Notes under the pieces: model-generated | What the model was told of the DNA's origin: nothing | Database searches by the model: none | What the model saw: only the letters and a program-made list of their open reading frames with translations | Shown here: positions 18,508 to 28,236 of the stretch, piece after piece | How the letters are laid out: each line of letters opens with the position of its first letter | How positions within the stretch are numbered: the first letter of the stretch is position 1 | Translations under genes and position numbers: made by a program | NCBI RefSeq assembly: GCF_947500835.1 | Contig: NZ_CANMTQ010000001.1 | Coordinates: 602,721 to 666,720, forward strand | Source of the DNA: an uncultured Halomonas sp. | Lineage (GTDB): Bacteria; Pseudomonadota; Gammaproteobacteria; Pseudomonadales; Halomonadaceae | Reading direction: 5' to 3' | DNA: 64,000 nt

Positions 18508-19998
18508 TCAGGTTGGCACACCGTGATGCTCCGCCAACGCCCGACGGTAGCGCGCGTAGATATCATTATAGGCCTCGACGCTGGTCGCATTCGGCTCGGC
18601 CCTAGAGTCCTCGTCGAGATGCACCAGCCGCGAGCAGAGGGCGTCGAGGGAATCCGTCGCCTGGCGATCACACCAGGCCGCTTGTATGGCCGCCCCCAGT
18701 GCCGCGGCATCGGTGACCTCGGGACAGATTACCGGGGTGCCGATGATATCGGCGACCATCTGTCGCCACACCGGGCTCTTGGCGCCGCCGCCAATCAGGC
18801 GAACCTGGTTGGCTCCCTCGGCCAGATTACCCATCAACTCCAGGCCATAGCGCAGGCCGAAGGTGGCCCCTTCGACCACCGCGCGGCACAGGTTGGCCTG
18901 GGTGGTATTGAGGCTGGTCAGCCCCAGGAAGCTGCCCGAAGCCTGGGGTAGCGCCGGCACCCGCTCACCATTGAAGAACGGCAGAACGGTGACGCCTTCG
19001 GCGCCGATCTGGGCACTGGCAATCCTCTCGCCGAAGGTCGCCAAGTCGAGCCCGAACAGCTCGCGCACCCGGGTGGTCGCGGACGTCACGTTCATGGTGC
19101 AGACCAGAGACAGCCAGCCGCCGTGGCTGGCGCAGAAATTGGCGACCATGGCGTTGTCGGCGATCGCCGGCGCATCGGAATAGGCGCAGACCGTGCCCGA
19201 GGTGCCCAGGCTCAGGGTCACCAGGCCCGGCGCGATATTGCCGGTACCGATGGCCCCCAGCATGTTGTCGCCACCGCCACTGGCAACCAGCACATCGTCG
19301 GTGAGTCCCAACTCGCGCGCCAGGGCGGGGCGCACCGTCCCCGCCGGTTCGTGGGATGCGATCAATCGCGGCAGCACCCGTTCGGGGTCCAGATCCGGCG
19401 CAATCTCGGCGAAGACGTCCTGGCGCCAGCGCCGCGTACGGGTATCGAAGTAACCGGTGCCGGAGGCATCGCCGGCCTCGGCGACTCGCTCGCCGGTAAA
19501 CCAGAAGTTCAGATAGTCGTGAGGCAGCAGCAGGCTGTCGATATGTCGGTAGGCCTCGGGATGCGTCTCGCGCAGCCAGGCCAGCTTGGAGGCGGTATAG
19601 CCGGTCTGCAGCACCAGACCCAACTTGTCCAGACACCCCGCCTCGCCACCGAGGCGCTCGACCAGGGCGGCGTTGTGCGCCGCCGTCTCGGTATCGCACC
19701 ACAGCTTGGCCGGGTACACCGGCTCGCCCCGGTCATCGAGGGCCACCATGCCGTGCTGCTGGCCGGATACCCCGATGCCGCGAATGGCCCGGGTGTCGAT
19801 ATCGGCTTTTGCTACGGCATCGAAGAAGGCCCCACGAAAGGCCGCCAGCCAGTCGGCGGGAGCCTGCTCGCGGCGACCATTGTCGCCTTCATCGAGGCGA
19901 TGAGGGCGGCTCGCTTCGCCGAGGATCTGCTCTCCTTCAACATCCAGCACCACTACCTTGGTGCTCTGGGTGCCGCAATCCACGCCGATGTACATCAT
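18508..19998 (-). CDS. xylB: Xylulokinase
   Basis: FGGY-family kinase of 496 residues that phosphorylates D-xylulose to xylulose-5-phosphate. The N-terminal phosphate loop IGVDCGTQSTK (residues 4-14), SGQQHGMV with the sugar-contact His (about 77-84), the catalytic DASGTGYFD region (about 187) and LIGGGAKSPVWRQM (about 400) are present. It is the last gene of the polyol operon; its ATG overlaps the mtlK stop (ATGA at 19995-19998) and a GGGAG Shine-Dalgarno lies within mtlK. In this setting it handles xylulose made from D-arabitol by the mannitol dehydrogenase, the role of MtlY in P. fluorescens. Confidence 0.94.
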   Translation of the reverse strand: MMYIGVDCGTQSTKVVVLDVEGEQILGEASRPHRLDEGDNGRREQAPADWLAAFRGAFFDAVAKADIDTRAIRGIGVSGQQHGMVALDDRGEPVYPAKLWCDTETAAHNAALVERLGGEAGCLDKLGLVLQTGYTASKLAWLRETHPEAYRHIDSLLLPHDYLNFWFTGERVAEAGDASGTGYFDTRTRRWRQDVFAEIAPDLDPERVLPRLIASHEPAGTVRPALARELGLTDDVLVASGGGDNMLGAIGTGNIAPGLVTLSLGTSGTVCAYSDAPAIADNAMVANFCASHGGWLSLVCTMNVTSATTRVRELFGLDLATFGERIASAQIGAEGVTVLPFFNGERVPALPQASGSFLGLTSLNTTQANLCRAVVEGATFGLRYGLELMGNLAEGANQVRLIGGGAKSPVWRQMVADIIGTPVICPEVTDAAALGAAIQAAWCDRQATDSLDALCSRLVHLDEDSRAEPNATSVEAYNDIYARYRRALAEHHGVPT

Positions 19999-21479
19999 TC
20001 ACTCCCTGACTTGACCAGCGCCTCCAAGGTCGCCCAGGCGCCGTCTCTATGCAGACGCTCCAGGGCATCGAGATAGGCCTCACGGAAACGCGGGTTGTCA
20101 CCCAGGTCGCCGAACAGTTCCCGGTTGTCGATAAAGGCAGTAGGGTCGTCGCGGTTCTTCGCGGCGATAGCCATCAAGCGATCCTTGAGACGATCCACCA
20201 CCTCGATGGGTTGGCTCTGCTCGTCGACCCCTTCGACGTAGCGCGCCCAACTCGCCACCACGGCGGCGGAACGGTATATCTCGCCCTCCTGGGCCAACTG
20301 CTCGCGGATCACCGGCGCCAACCACTTGGGAATGCGATCCGAGCTCTCGGCGCACAGCCGGGCCAGGGTGTCCTTGATCTCAGGGTTGGCGAAGCGTTCA
20401 ATCAGGGTGCGGCGGTAGGCCTCCAGATCGATACCCGGCAGCGGCGCCAGGGTGGGTGTCGCCTCATGGGTCATGTAGCCGAGCAGGAAATCGACGAACA
20501 GCGGATCCTGACACACCTCATGGGCATAACGGTAGCCGGCCAGGTAACCAAAGTAGGCCAGCGCCTGATGACTGGCATTGAGCAGCCGGAGTTTCATTAG
20601 CTCGTAAGGTTCGACATCATCGACCACCTGCACGCCGACCGCCTCGAAGGCAGGACGACCCGACACGAAGCGATCTTCCAGCACCCACTGGCTGAAGGGC
20701 TCACAGACCACCGGCCAGGCGTCCTCGATGCCGAAGCGTGATGCCAGCTCCTCGATATCGGCGGTGGTGGTCACCGGGGTGATGCGATCGACCATGGAGT
20801 TGGGAAACGGCACCTCGGCCTCGACCCAGACGCCCAGTTCATCGTCACGCTGGCGGGCGAAGGCGGTGAACATCTTGCACGCCACATCACCATTGCCCTG
20901 GATATTGTCGCAGGACATCACCGTAAAGGGGGGAACATCGCGTTCACGCCGCCGCCTGAGCGCCTCGATGACCAGGCCGAAGCTCGTCCTCGGTGCCTCG
21001 GGATGCTCCAGATCGTGCTGCACAGCAGGGTTACCGACATCGAATTCGCCGCTGACCGGATGAAAATTGTAGCCGCCTTCGGTGACCGTCAGCGAGACGA
21101 TGCGAATGGCCGGGTCAGCAATTTTTTCGATCACCACCTGCGGGTCGTCCGGGGCAAATAGATAATCGATCATGCTGCCGATCACTCGAGCGTCGTAGTG
21201 ACCGTCGGGGTGCTTGACCACTAGGGTATAAAGATGATTCTGGGCAGCCAGTATCTCCTGCATGCGCCGGTCACCGGGCATCACGCCGACACCGACAATC
21301 CCCCAGTCCAGCGCCTGGCCGCGGCTCATCAATTCATCCAGATACATGGCCTGATGCGCGCGATGAAAACCGCCGACACCGATATGGACGATACCTGCGG
21401 TTACTTCGTGGCGATCATAGCCGGGGGTGGCGGTCCTTGCATCCAGTGTGTACAGATTGGCGTGATTGAGACGCGTCAT
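19995..21479 (-). CDS. mtlK: Mannitol 2-dehydrogenase (mannitol/arabitol, long-chain family)
   Basis: Polyol-specific long-chain dehydrogenase of 494 residues, the length of P. fluorescens mannitol 2-dehydrogenase (493). It oxidises D-mannitol to D-fructose and usually D-arabitol to D-xylulose with NAD. The Rossmann segment HIGVGGFHRAHQAMY lies near residue 32, and the catalytic Lys-Asn-His set is in LMKLRLLNASHQALAYFG (about residues 291-308). ATG 21479 has AGGAG seven bases ahead. It is followed directly by xylB, which supports arabitol use as well as mannitol. Confidence 0.94.
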   Translation of the reverse strand: MTRLNHANLYTLDARTATPGYDRHEVTAGIVHIGVGGFHRAHQAMYLDELMSRGQALDWGIVGVGVMPGDRRMQEILAAQNHLYTLVVKHPDGHYDARVIGSMIDYLFAPDDPQVVIEKIADPAIRIVSLTVTEGGYNFHPVSGEFDVGNPAVQHDLEHPEAPRTSFGLVIEALRRRRERDVPPFTVMSCDNIQGNGDVACKMFTAFARQRDDELGVWVEAEVPFPNSMVDRITPVTTTADIEELASRFGIEDAWPVVCEPFSQWVLEDRFVSGRPAFEAVGVQVVDDVEPYELMKLRLLNASHQALAYFGYLAGYRYAHEVCQDPLFVDFLLGYMTHEATPTLAPLPGIDLEAYRRTLIERFANPEIKDTLARLCAESSDRIPKWLAPVIREQLAQEGEIYRSAAVVASWARYVEGVDEQSQPIEVVDRLKDRLMAIAAKNRDDPTAFIDNRELFGDLGDNPRFREAYLDALERLHRDGAWATLEALVKSGSE

Positions 21480-21536
21480 GGGAGTGCTCCTGCCGAAAGC
21501 AACGAATGGTGATGGCCAATTAAGGATCTGAGGGCT

Positions 21537-22160
21537 TTAACGCCAGACAATATGGGGGGGCCTGGACGCCGTCTTGATCAGACGCGCGTTGGACATATCC
21601 TTGTGGCGAGCTCGCTCAATGGCCCCTGAGTGATCCTGACCCATGCCGAGCCAACGCTGAATGAGGCGCGCCTCGAGCACTTCGTCGGGCACCTCGAGAA
21701 ACAGCGTCATATCGAACAGCTCGTGCAACACTGTCCAGGGCGCCTGGTCCAGCAACAGGTAGTTGCCCTCGACGATCACGATGCGATGGCCGAGAGTGAT
21801 CAGCCGTCCACCGGCACGCGCCAGGTCGAGGGGGCGATCGAACACCGGCACGGCGATGGTCTTGTCCGCACGTCGAATACGCATCAGATCCTGATACAGG
21901 CCTTCGACATCGAAGGTCTCCGGCGCGCCCTTGATGGGCACCAGATCCTGGGGATCTAGCACCGCATTGTCGAAGTGATAGCCGTCCATGGGCACCACGG
22001 CGGCGATACCCGGTCGGCTCCCGTTGAGTTCGCGGCATAGCCATTCCGACAAGAACGACTTGCCCGCCGCCGGCGGCCCGGCCAGGGCCACGACGAAACG
22101 CCGGCGATCCTGTGCCGCCTCTAGCAGACGGCTCGCCATGTCATGAATGTTCGGATCCAT
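21537..22160 (-). CDS. P-loop kinase of the uridine kinase/FrcK-like family
   Basis: A 207-residue P-loop NTPase with Walker A AGPPAAGKS (about residues 27-35), a substrate-loop VPMDGYHFDN (about 56-65) and a Walker B-like IVIVEGNYLLL (about 128-138). These match the nucleoside/nucleotide-kinase-like proteins related to uridine kinase and pantothenate kinase that often sit in sugar ABC operons, such as FrcK in rhizobia. The substrate is not established. It starts 3 bases after smoS and lies 57 bases ahead of mtlK, so it is an operon member. Phosphorylation of fructose or another polyol-derived sugar is plausible but unproven, and a PfkB fructokinase is already present nearby. Confidence 0.75.
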   Translation of the reverse strand: MDPNIHDMASRLLEAAQDRRRFVVALAGPPAAGKSFLSEWLCRELNGSRPGIAAVVPMDGYHFDNAVLDPQDLVPIKGAPETFDVEGLYQDLMRIRRADKTIAVPVFDRPLDLARAGGRLITLGHRIVIVEGNYLLLDQAPWTVLHELFDMTLFLEVPDEVLEARLIQRWLGMGQDHSGAIERARHKDMSNARLIKTASRPPHIVWR

Positions 22161-22163
22161 TGT

Positions 22164-22952
22164 TCAGCTCATCCAATTGCCGCCATCGACATTCAGCGTC
22201 TGAGCGACGACGTAATCGCTGTCGCTGGAGGCCAGGAACACGGCGGCACCGGTGTGATCCTCCGGGTGCCCCATGCGCCCATAGGGCACCGCCTCACCGA
22301 CCAGGCGCTTCTTTTCGCCCAATGGACGGCTTTCGTAGCGCGCGAACAGCGCATCGACCTCCTTCCACATGGGCGTATCGACCACGCCTGGCGCGATACC
22401 ATTGACGTTGATGCCATGCTTGATCAGATCCAGGCCGCAGGACTGGGTAAGGCTGATCACCGCCGCCTTGGAGGCGCAGTACATGCTCACCAAGGCTTCA
22501 CCGCGCCGTCCGGCCTGGGACGCCATGTTGATGATCTTGCCGCCCAGACCACGCTCGACCATCGCCTGGGCGACGGCCTGCAGCGTGAAGAAGGTGCCCT
22601 TGACGTTGACGTTGAACTGCTTGTCATAGCTTTGTTCGGTCACTTCCAATACCGGCGCCATGTCGAAGACGGCAGCGTTGTTGACCAGGATATCGATACC
22701 GCCAAAGCGCTGAATGACGGCCTTGACCAGGCCATCGATGGAGGCCTGATCGCAGACGTCGAGATGCGCCCCCATCACTCGCTCGCTGCCACCTACCTCG
22801 TTCTGCAGCCGCTCGACGGCGTCCTCGATAGCCCCCTTGTCGATATCGGCGACTATCACCTTGGCACCTTCGGCGAGATAGCGCCGAGCGATGGCCAGGC
22901 CGATGCCTCGCGCTCCGCCAGTGACCACCGCGACCTTCTCACTGAGTTTCAT
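22164..22952 (-). CDS. smoS: SmoS-type sorbitol (L-iditol) dehydrogenase, SDR family
   Basis: Short-chain dehydrogenase of 262 residues, with cofactor loop TGGARGIG (residues 11-18), NNAA (about 91), the Ser of NMASQAGRRGEA and catalytic YCASK (about 159-163). It resembles Rhodobacter sphaeroides SmoS along its length, notably KIINMASQAGRRGEALV, HGINVN.IAPGVVD and the C-terminus NVDGGNWMS. SmoS oxidises D-sorbitol to D-fructose and galactitol to tagatose with NAD. A GGAAGAG Shine-Dalgarno precedes the ATG. It lies between the HAD gene and the P-loop kinase within the polyol operon. Confidence 0.92.
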   Translation of the reverse strand: MKLSEKVAVVTGGARGIGLAIARRYLAEGAKVIVADIDKGAIEDAVERLQNEVGGSERVMGAHLDVCDQASIDGLVKAVIQRFGGIDILVNNAAVFDMAPVLEVTEQSYDKQFNVNVKGTFFTLQAVAQAMVERGLGGKIINMASQAGRRGEALVSMYCASKAAVISLTQSCGLDLIKHGINVNGIAPGVVDTPMWKEVDALFARYESRPLGEKKRLVGEAVPYGRMGHPEDHTGAAVFLASSDSDYVVAQTLNVDGGNWMS

Positions 22953-22988
22953 GATCTCTTCCTGTCTCGAGTCTATTTTCCCGGCGCC

Positions 22989-23681
22989 TCACTCCTTCGC
23001 GACGGACCTGCGCTGTTCGCGCCAGCGTTTCACCAATGATGCCAATTCCCGCATGTCCGCCATGACGTGCCAGGCGCCCGCCTGCTCGAGGCGTCGATCG
23101 TGACCGGCCTCGATGTGGCTCGCCCCGATGAAGCCGATGACCGTCATGCCCGCGGCATGAGCCGCCGTAACCCCAGCGACACTGTCCTCCACCACCAGGC
23201 AATCCTGAGGTGAACACTCTAGAGAACGCGCCGCGAGTTGGTAGACATCCGGGGCAGGCTTGGGTCGCTCGACCTGCTCGGCGGTGAATAGCGGTACCCC
23301 GCCCAAACATTGGGAAAGGCCTGTGCACTCAAGCGATATTGTTATGCGCTGGCGACCGCTATTGGAGACGATGGCCAAGGGTAGACCGAGCCCCTCGATG
23401 GTCTCGGCAACCCTCTCGATGGCTTGCAGATCGGTAGCAAGACGCGCATCAATGGTCCGCTCGATGTGCCTTAGGGCATCCTGTGGCAAATCGTGTACGC
23501 TGCGCCGAGCCAGCTTGTCGAGAATCGCCGCCGTGGTCATGCCCAGTGCCTGACGCAACTCGTCCTCGGCGTGCAGGTCGGGCAGCCAGGCGTCCAGACA
23601 CTCGCGCAGCACCTTCTCGGCAATGATCTCGCTATCGACCAGCACCCCGTCGCAATCGAAGATCAGGAGTTCTTTCGGCAT
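22989..23681 (-). CDS. HAD-family sugar-phosphate phosphatase or phosphomutase-like hydrolase
   Basis: HAD subfamily IA protein of about 230 residues. Motif I is IFDCDGVLVDSE (about residues 7-18), motif II has Ser in AIVSNSG (about 115), motif III Lys is in ERPKPAPDVY (about 150) and motif IV is LVVEDSVAGV (about 172). The cap is the small helical type of beta-phosphoglucomutase and YfbT/YniC-like sugar phosphatases. The start is uncertain: in-frame ATGs occur at 23732, 23717, 23702 and 23681. The first three lie inside the ATPase gene; I took 23681, which begins MPKELLIFDCDG. The substrate is unknown. It sits between the transporter and the dehydrogenases. Confidence 0.82.
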   Translation of the reverse strand: MPKELLIFDCDGVLVDSEIIAEKVLRECLDAWLPDLHAEDELRQALGMTTAAILDKLARRSVHDLPQDALRHIERTIDARLATDLQAIERVAETIEGLGLPLAIVSNSGRQRITISLECTGLSQCLGGVPLFTAEQVERPKPAPDVYQLAARSLECSPQDCLVVEDSVAGVTAAHAAGMTVIGFIGASHIEAGHDRRLEQAGAWHVMADMRELASLVKRWREQRRSVAKE

Positions 23682-23691
23682 CGTGCTCGGC

Positions 23692-24861
<1,170 letters not shown>

Positions 24862-24874
24862 GATGGAATACCTG

Positions 24875-25693
24875 TTATTTGACGGCGCCGAAGGTGAGGC
24901 CACGCACCATCTGTTTCTGGGTCAACCAACCAAATACCAGGATGGGTGCGATAGCCATGGTCGAGGCCGCGGAGAGCTTGGCCCAGAACAATCCTTCCGG
25001 GCTCGAGAAGGAGGCGATGTAAGCGGTCAGCGGCGCCGCATCGGACGAGGTCAGATTGAGACTCCAGAACGATTCGTTCCAGCTGAGAATGACCGCCAGC
25101 AGCCCGGTGGAAGCGATGCCCGGCAGCGTCAGGGGCAACAGCAGATGACGTACCTCCTGCAAGGTGCTGGCGCCGTCCATGCGGCCCGCCTCGAGGATGT
25201 CCCGGGGGAGATCCTTGAAGAAGGTGTAGAGCATCCACACCACGATCGGCAGGTTCATCAGCGTATACACGATGATCAGGCCAGTCAGGGTATCGAGCAG
25301 GCCGGTATCCCGGAACAGCAGGTAGATCGGCATCAATACGCCGACCGGCGGCAGCATCTTGGTGGAGAGCATCCACAGCAAGGTGCCCTTGGTGCGCGGG
25401 GTCGGCAGGAAAGCCATGGAGTAGGCCGACGGAATGGCGATCAACAGGGCCAGCAGGGTCGAACCGAAGGCCACCACCACGCTGTTCAGCGCGAACTTGA
25501 GGTAGTCGGCCCGGGCATGCACGGCGACATAGCTCTCCAGGGTCGGCGAGAAGACGAAGCTGGGATCGGCGATGGCCGCAGCCTCGGTCTTGAACCCGGT
25601 GAGCGCCATCCACAGGATGGGAAAGAAGATGATCAGGGCGATCGCCCAGGCCAGCACTGCCAGCAAGAAACGCTTGTATCGAGGGGTCGTCAT
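24875..25693 (-). CDS. smoG: ABC transporter permease for sorbitol/mannitol (MalG-type)
   Basis: Inner-membrane permease of 272 residues with six predicted helices, beginning with FLLAVLAWAIALIIFFPILWMAL. The EAA loop that contacts the ATPase is EAGRMDGASTLQEVRHLLLP (about residues 168-187). The short N-terminus and the C-terminal QMVRGLTFGAVK are typical of MalG/SmoG-type CUT1 permeases. It lies 18 bases after smoF and 13 bases before smoK, so the transporter genes form one transcript. Confidence 0.93.
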   Translation of the reverse strand: MTTPRYKRFLLAVLAWAIALIIFFPILWMALTGFKTEAAAIADPSFVFSPTLESYVAVHARADYLKFALNSVVVAFGSTLLALLIAIPSAYSMAFLPTPRTKGTLLWMLSTKMLPPVGVLMPIYLLFRDTGLLDTLTGLIIVYTLMNLPIVVWMLYTFFKDLPRDILEAGRMDGASTLQEVRHLLLPLTLPGIASTGLLAVILSWNESFWSLNLTSSDAAPLTAYIASFSSPEGLFWAKLSAASTMAIAPILVFGWLTQKQMVRGLTFGAVK

Positions 25694-25711
25694 GAGAGGC
25701 TCCCGGCTGAA

Positions 25712-26602
25712 CTAGCTTTCCAGATTCTTGGCCACCAGTCGGACCAGGAAGATGGCGACGATGTTGGCCAGGATGATGGCGATCACCCCGCCGGCGGAGG
25801 CAGTGCCGACATCGAAGTCGAGCAGTGCCTGGATGTAGATCAGATAGGCCAGATTGGTGGTGGCCAGCCCCGGCCCACCGGAGGTGGTAACGAATATCTC
25901 GGCGAAGATGGTCAGCAGGAAGATCATCTCGATCATGATCACCACGCTGATCGCACGCTTGAGATGCGGCAGGGTGATGAAGAAGAACACCGCTATCGGG
26001 CCGGCCCCATCCATGCGCGCGGCCTCTACCTGATCGTCGTCCAGCGACTGGATGGCAGTGAGCAGAATCAACAAGGCGAAGGGCAGCCATTGCCAGGCCA
26101 CGATGATGACAATCGAGGTCAACGGCAGCGAGGAGAACCAGTCCACCGCCGGCAGGCCGAACAGGTTGGCCAGCCAGGCCAGCACCCCATTGGCGGGATG
26201 CATCATCATATTTTTCCATACCAGGGCGCTGACGGTGGGCATGACGAAGAACGGTGAAATGGCCAGCACTCGGGCCACCCCCCGGCCCAGGAAATCCTGC
26301 TGAAAGAGGACCGCCAGCAGCGTACCGCCGACCACGGTGATGAACAGTACCCAGCCGACCAGCAACAGGGTGACGCCCATGGCCGACCACAACGCCGGGT
26401 CGGTGAGCAGGTATTCGTAGTTTTCCAGCCCGGCGAAACCGGTCATGCCGGGCATCAATAGATTGTAGCGCTGGAACGAGAACCACAGGGTCATGCCCAG
26501 GGGCACCAGCATCCACAGCAACAGCAGAGTGACGGCTGGCGCCTGTAACGACAGGGAACGTAGCCCGCCGACAGTGCGCCCGTATGCGCGTGTCTTGTTC
26601 AT
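25712..26602 (-). CDS. smoF: ABC transporter permease for sorbitol/mannitol (MalF-type)
   Basis: Inner-membrane permease of about 296 residues, the first of the two CUT1 permeases. Six or seven hydrophobic helices are visible, starting at APAVTLLLLWMLVPLGMTLWFSF. The EAA loop is VEAARMDGAGPIAVFFFITLPHLK (about residues 193-216). I chose ATG 26602 (MNKTRAYGR); the frame is open 17 codons upstream with no family similarity. The Shine-Dalgarno is weak. A palindromic repeat lies in the 202-base gap between the binding-protein gene and this gene and may lower its expression relative to the binding protein. Confidence 0.92.
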   Translation of the reverse strand: MNKTRAYGRTVGGLRSLSLQAPAVTLLLLWMLVPLGMTLWFSFQRYNLLMPGMTGFAGLENYEYLLTDPALWSAMGVTLLLVGWVLFITVVGGTLLAVLFQQDFLGRGVARVLAISPFFVMPTVSALVWKNMMMHPANGVLAWLANLFGLPAVDWFSSLPLTSIVIIVAWQWLPFALLILLTAIQSLDDDQVEAARMDGAGPIAVFFFITLPHLKRAISVVIMIEMIFLLTIFAEIFVTTSGGPGLATTNLAYLIYIQALLDFDVGTASAGGVIAIILANIVAIFLVRLVAKNLES

Positions 26603-26659
26603 GAGATTTACCGCGAACGTTGGGAGCGGTGAGCCGGGACAGGATCCCGGCATTCATTT

Positions 26660-26808
26660 CTCAGAACCTGATCATGATCGTTGCGAACGCAGGCGAGACA
26701 AGGCGAAATTGATCGAAAAAGCGGAGTTTACGTGGGTGTAAATGAGCATTTTGAGATCAATTTCAACGCCGTATCGCCAAGTGCAGTAGATCATGGACTG
26801 GTTCTCAG
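26660..26808 (-). repeat. Intergenic palindromic repeat element between smoE and smoF
   Basis: A nested imperfect palindrome of about 149 bases. The outer arms are CTCAGAACC (26660-26668) and GGTTCTCAG (26800-26808), continued by GATCATGATC and GATCATGGAC. The inner arms are AAATTGATC (26706-26714) and GATCAATTT (26755-26763), extended by GGCG/CGCC. The core is TTTAC, 6 bases, GTAAA (26727-26742). The smoE stop codon (26805-26807) lies inside the right outer arm. It resembles dispersed intergenic repeat units of gammaproteobacteria; I cannot confirm copy number. Confidence 0.7.
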
Positions 26809-28115
26809 TCGAGATAGCCAGCTCGCTGCACGGTCCGCTCGGTGGAGCGCTGGGCGGCTTGCAGGGCTTGTTCGACGGTGCGCTCACCGGTCAGGGCCGC
26901 CGCCACCATCTGACCGACCTGGGTACCGATGGACTGAAACTCGGGAATGCCCACGAACTGCACGCCGGTGTAAGGACTAGGCTTCAGGGTCGAGTCGGTC
27001 GGATCGGCGCTCTTCATGGCCTCGAGCACGAAATCCGCGAAGGGTGCCGCCTGCTGGTAGTTCTCATTGGCGTAAGTAGACTCGCGAGTGCCTGGCGGCA
27101 CGCTGGTCCAGCCCTTCTGCTCGCCGACCAGTTCGACATATTCCTGAGAAGTCGCCCAGGTGATGAACTCCTTGGCGGCCGCCTTGGAATCAGAAGACGC
27201 CGGAATCGCCAGCGCCCAGGACCATAACCAGTGAGAGCCCTTGGGTGTTTCGGCGATGGGCGCTGGAGCAAAACCTAGCTTGTCGGCCACTTGCGATTCA
27301 TCGGCGCTGTAGAGCTTGCCTGCCGCCGAGGTTGCATCGACCCACATGGCGCAGTTGCCGCGGGAAAACAGCGCCAGGTTCTCGTTGAAGCCGTTGGAAC
27401 TGGCCCCTGGAGGACCGTACTCGTTGAGTAGGTCGACATAGAAGCTCACGGCTTCCTGCCAGGCCTTTGAATCAAGCTGGGGGTTCCACTCCATGTCGAA
27501 CCAGCGGCCGCCGAAGGTGTTCACCATGGTAGACACGAGGGCCATGTTTTCGCCCCAGCCCGGCTTGCCACGCAGGCAGATGCCATAGGTTTCTTCTCCG
27601 GGCTTGTGGAGTTGGCCAGCCCAGTCGCGCACCTCCTCCCAGGTCGGCTGCTTGGGAACCTCGATACCGGCCTGCTCGAACAGATCCTTGCGGTAATACA
27701 TCATCGAGCTTTCGCCATAGAACGGCAGCGCATGTAGCGTCCCGTCCTGACTCAAGCCGTCTCGCACCGAGGTCAGCAGATCGTCTACCCGATACTCCTC
27801 GGGCAAGTCATTGAGGGGGACAAGCCAATCGCGTTCGGCCCAGATCGGCACCTCGTAGGTGCCAATGGTCATGACATCGAACTGTCCGCCGTTGGTGGCG
27901 ATATCCGTGGTCATGCGCTGGCGTAGAACGTTTTCCTCGAGGACGACCCAGTCCAACGTGATATCGGGATGTGCCTTTTCAAAAGCGTCGGTCAGGCTCT
28001 GCATGATGACCATGTCATTGTTGTTGACCGTGGCCACGGTAATGGTTTCGGCGCTGGCAGAGAGAGAGGCGAATGTCATCGCGCCGACAACGGGAAGCGT
28101 GTGATGTAACCGCAT
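26805..28115 (-). CDS. smoE: Periplasmic sorbitol/mannitol-binding protein
   Basis: Extracellular solute-binding protein (family 1, MalE-like) of 436 residues. It has a Sec signal peptide (MRLHHTLPVVGAMTFASLSASA, cleavage near residue 22) and the bilobal signature with an EVPIWAERDWLVPL segment. It delivers polyols to the SmoFG permeases. ATG 28115 has AAGGAG six bases ahead. It is the first structural gene of the operon, downstream of a candidate SorC-type operator, with the palindromic repeat right after its stop. Sorbitol/mannitol specificity is inferred from the two dehydrogenases downstream; D-arabitol is also possible. Confidence 0.92.
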   Translation of the reverse strand: MRLHHTLPVVGAMTFASLSASAETITVATVNNNDMVIMQSLTDAFEKAHPDITLDWVVLEENVLRQRMTTDIATNGGQFDVMTIGTYEVPIWAERDWLVPLNDLPEEYRVDDLLTSVRDGLSQDGTLHALPFYGESSMMYYRKDLFEQAGIEVPKQPTWEEVRDWAGQLHKPGEETYGICLRGKPGWGENMALVSTMVNTFGGRWFDMEWNPQLDSKAWQEAVSFYVDLLNEYGPPGASSNGFNENLALFSRGNCAMWVDATSAAGKLYSADESQVADKLGFAPAPIAETPKGSHWLWSWALAIPASSDSKAAAKEFITWATSQEYVELVGEQKGWTSVPPGTRESTYANENYQQAAPFADFVLEAMKSADPTDSTLKPSPYTGVQFVGIPEFQSIGTQVGQMVAAALTGERTVEQALQAAQRSTERTVQRAGYLD

Positions 28116-28148
28116 GGCATGCTCCTTGGAGGAGATCGGGGGTTGTTT

Positions 28149-28184
28149 TTGATCAATCTACTCGCTCGATGATCAAATGATCGA
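28149..28184 (-). promoter_or_regulatory. Candidate operator of the polyol operon
   Basis: Upstream of smoE the motif TGATCA recurs: TTGATCAA at 28149-28155 and an inverted pair GATC-AAAT-GATC at 28171-28182, flanked by CGAT/GA. Spacing of about 20 bases between sites fits binding of an oligomeric SorC-type repressor encoded just upstream. The region between (28116-28236) is AT-rich, but I cannot assign -35 and -10 boxes with confidence. Confidence 0.45.
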
Positions 28185-28236
28185 ACAAAAATTTAAAAAA
28201 AGCAAAACCCGCCTCATTAGACATTAGGCCAATTTA

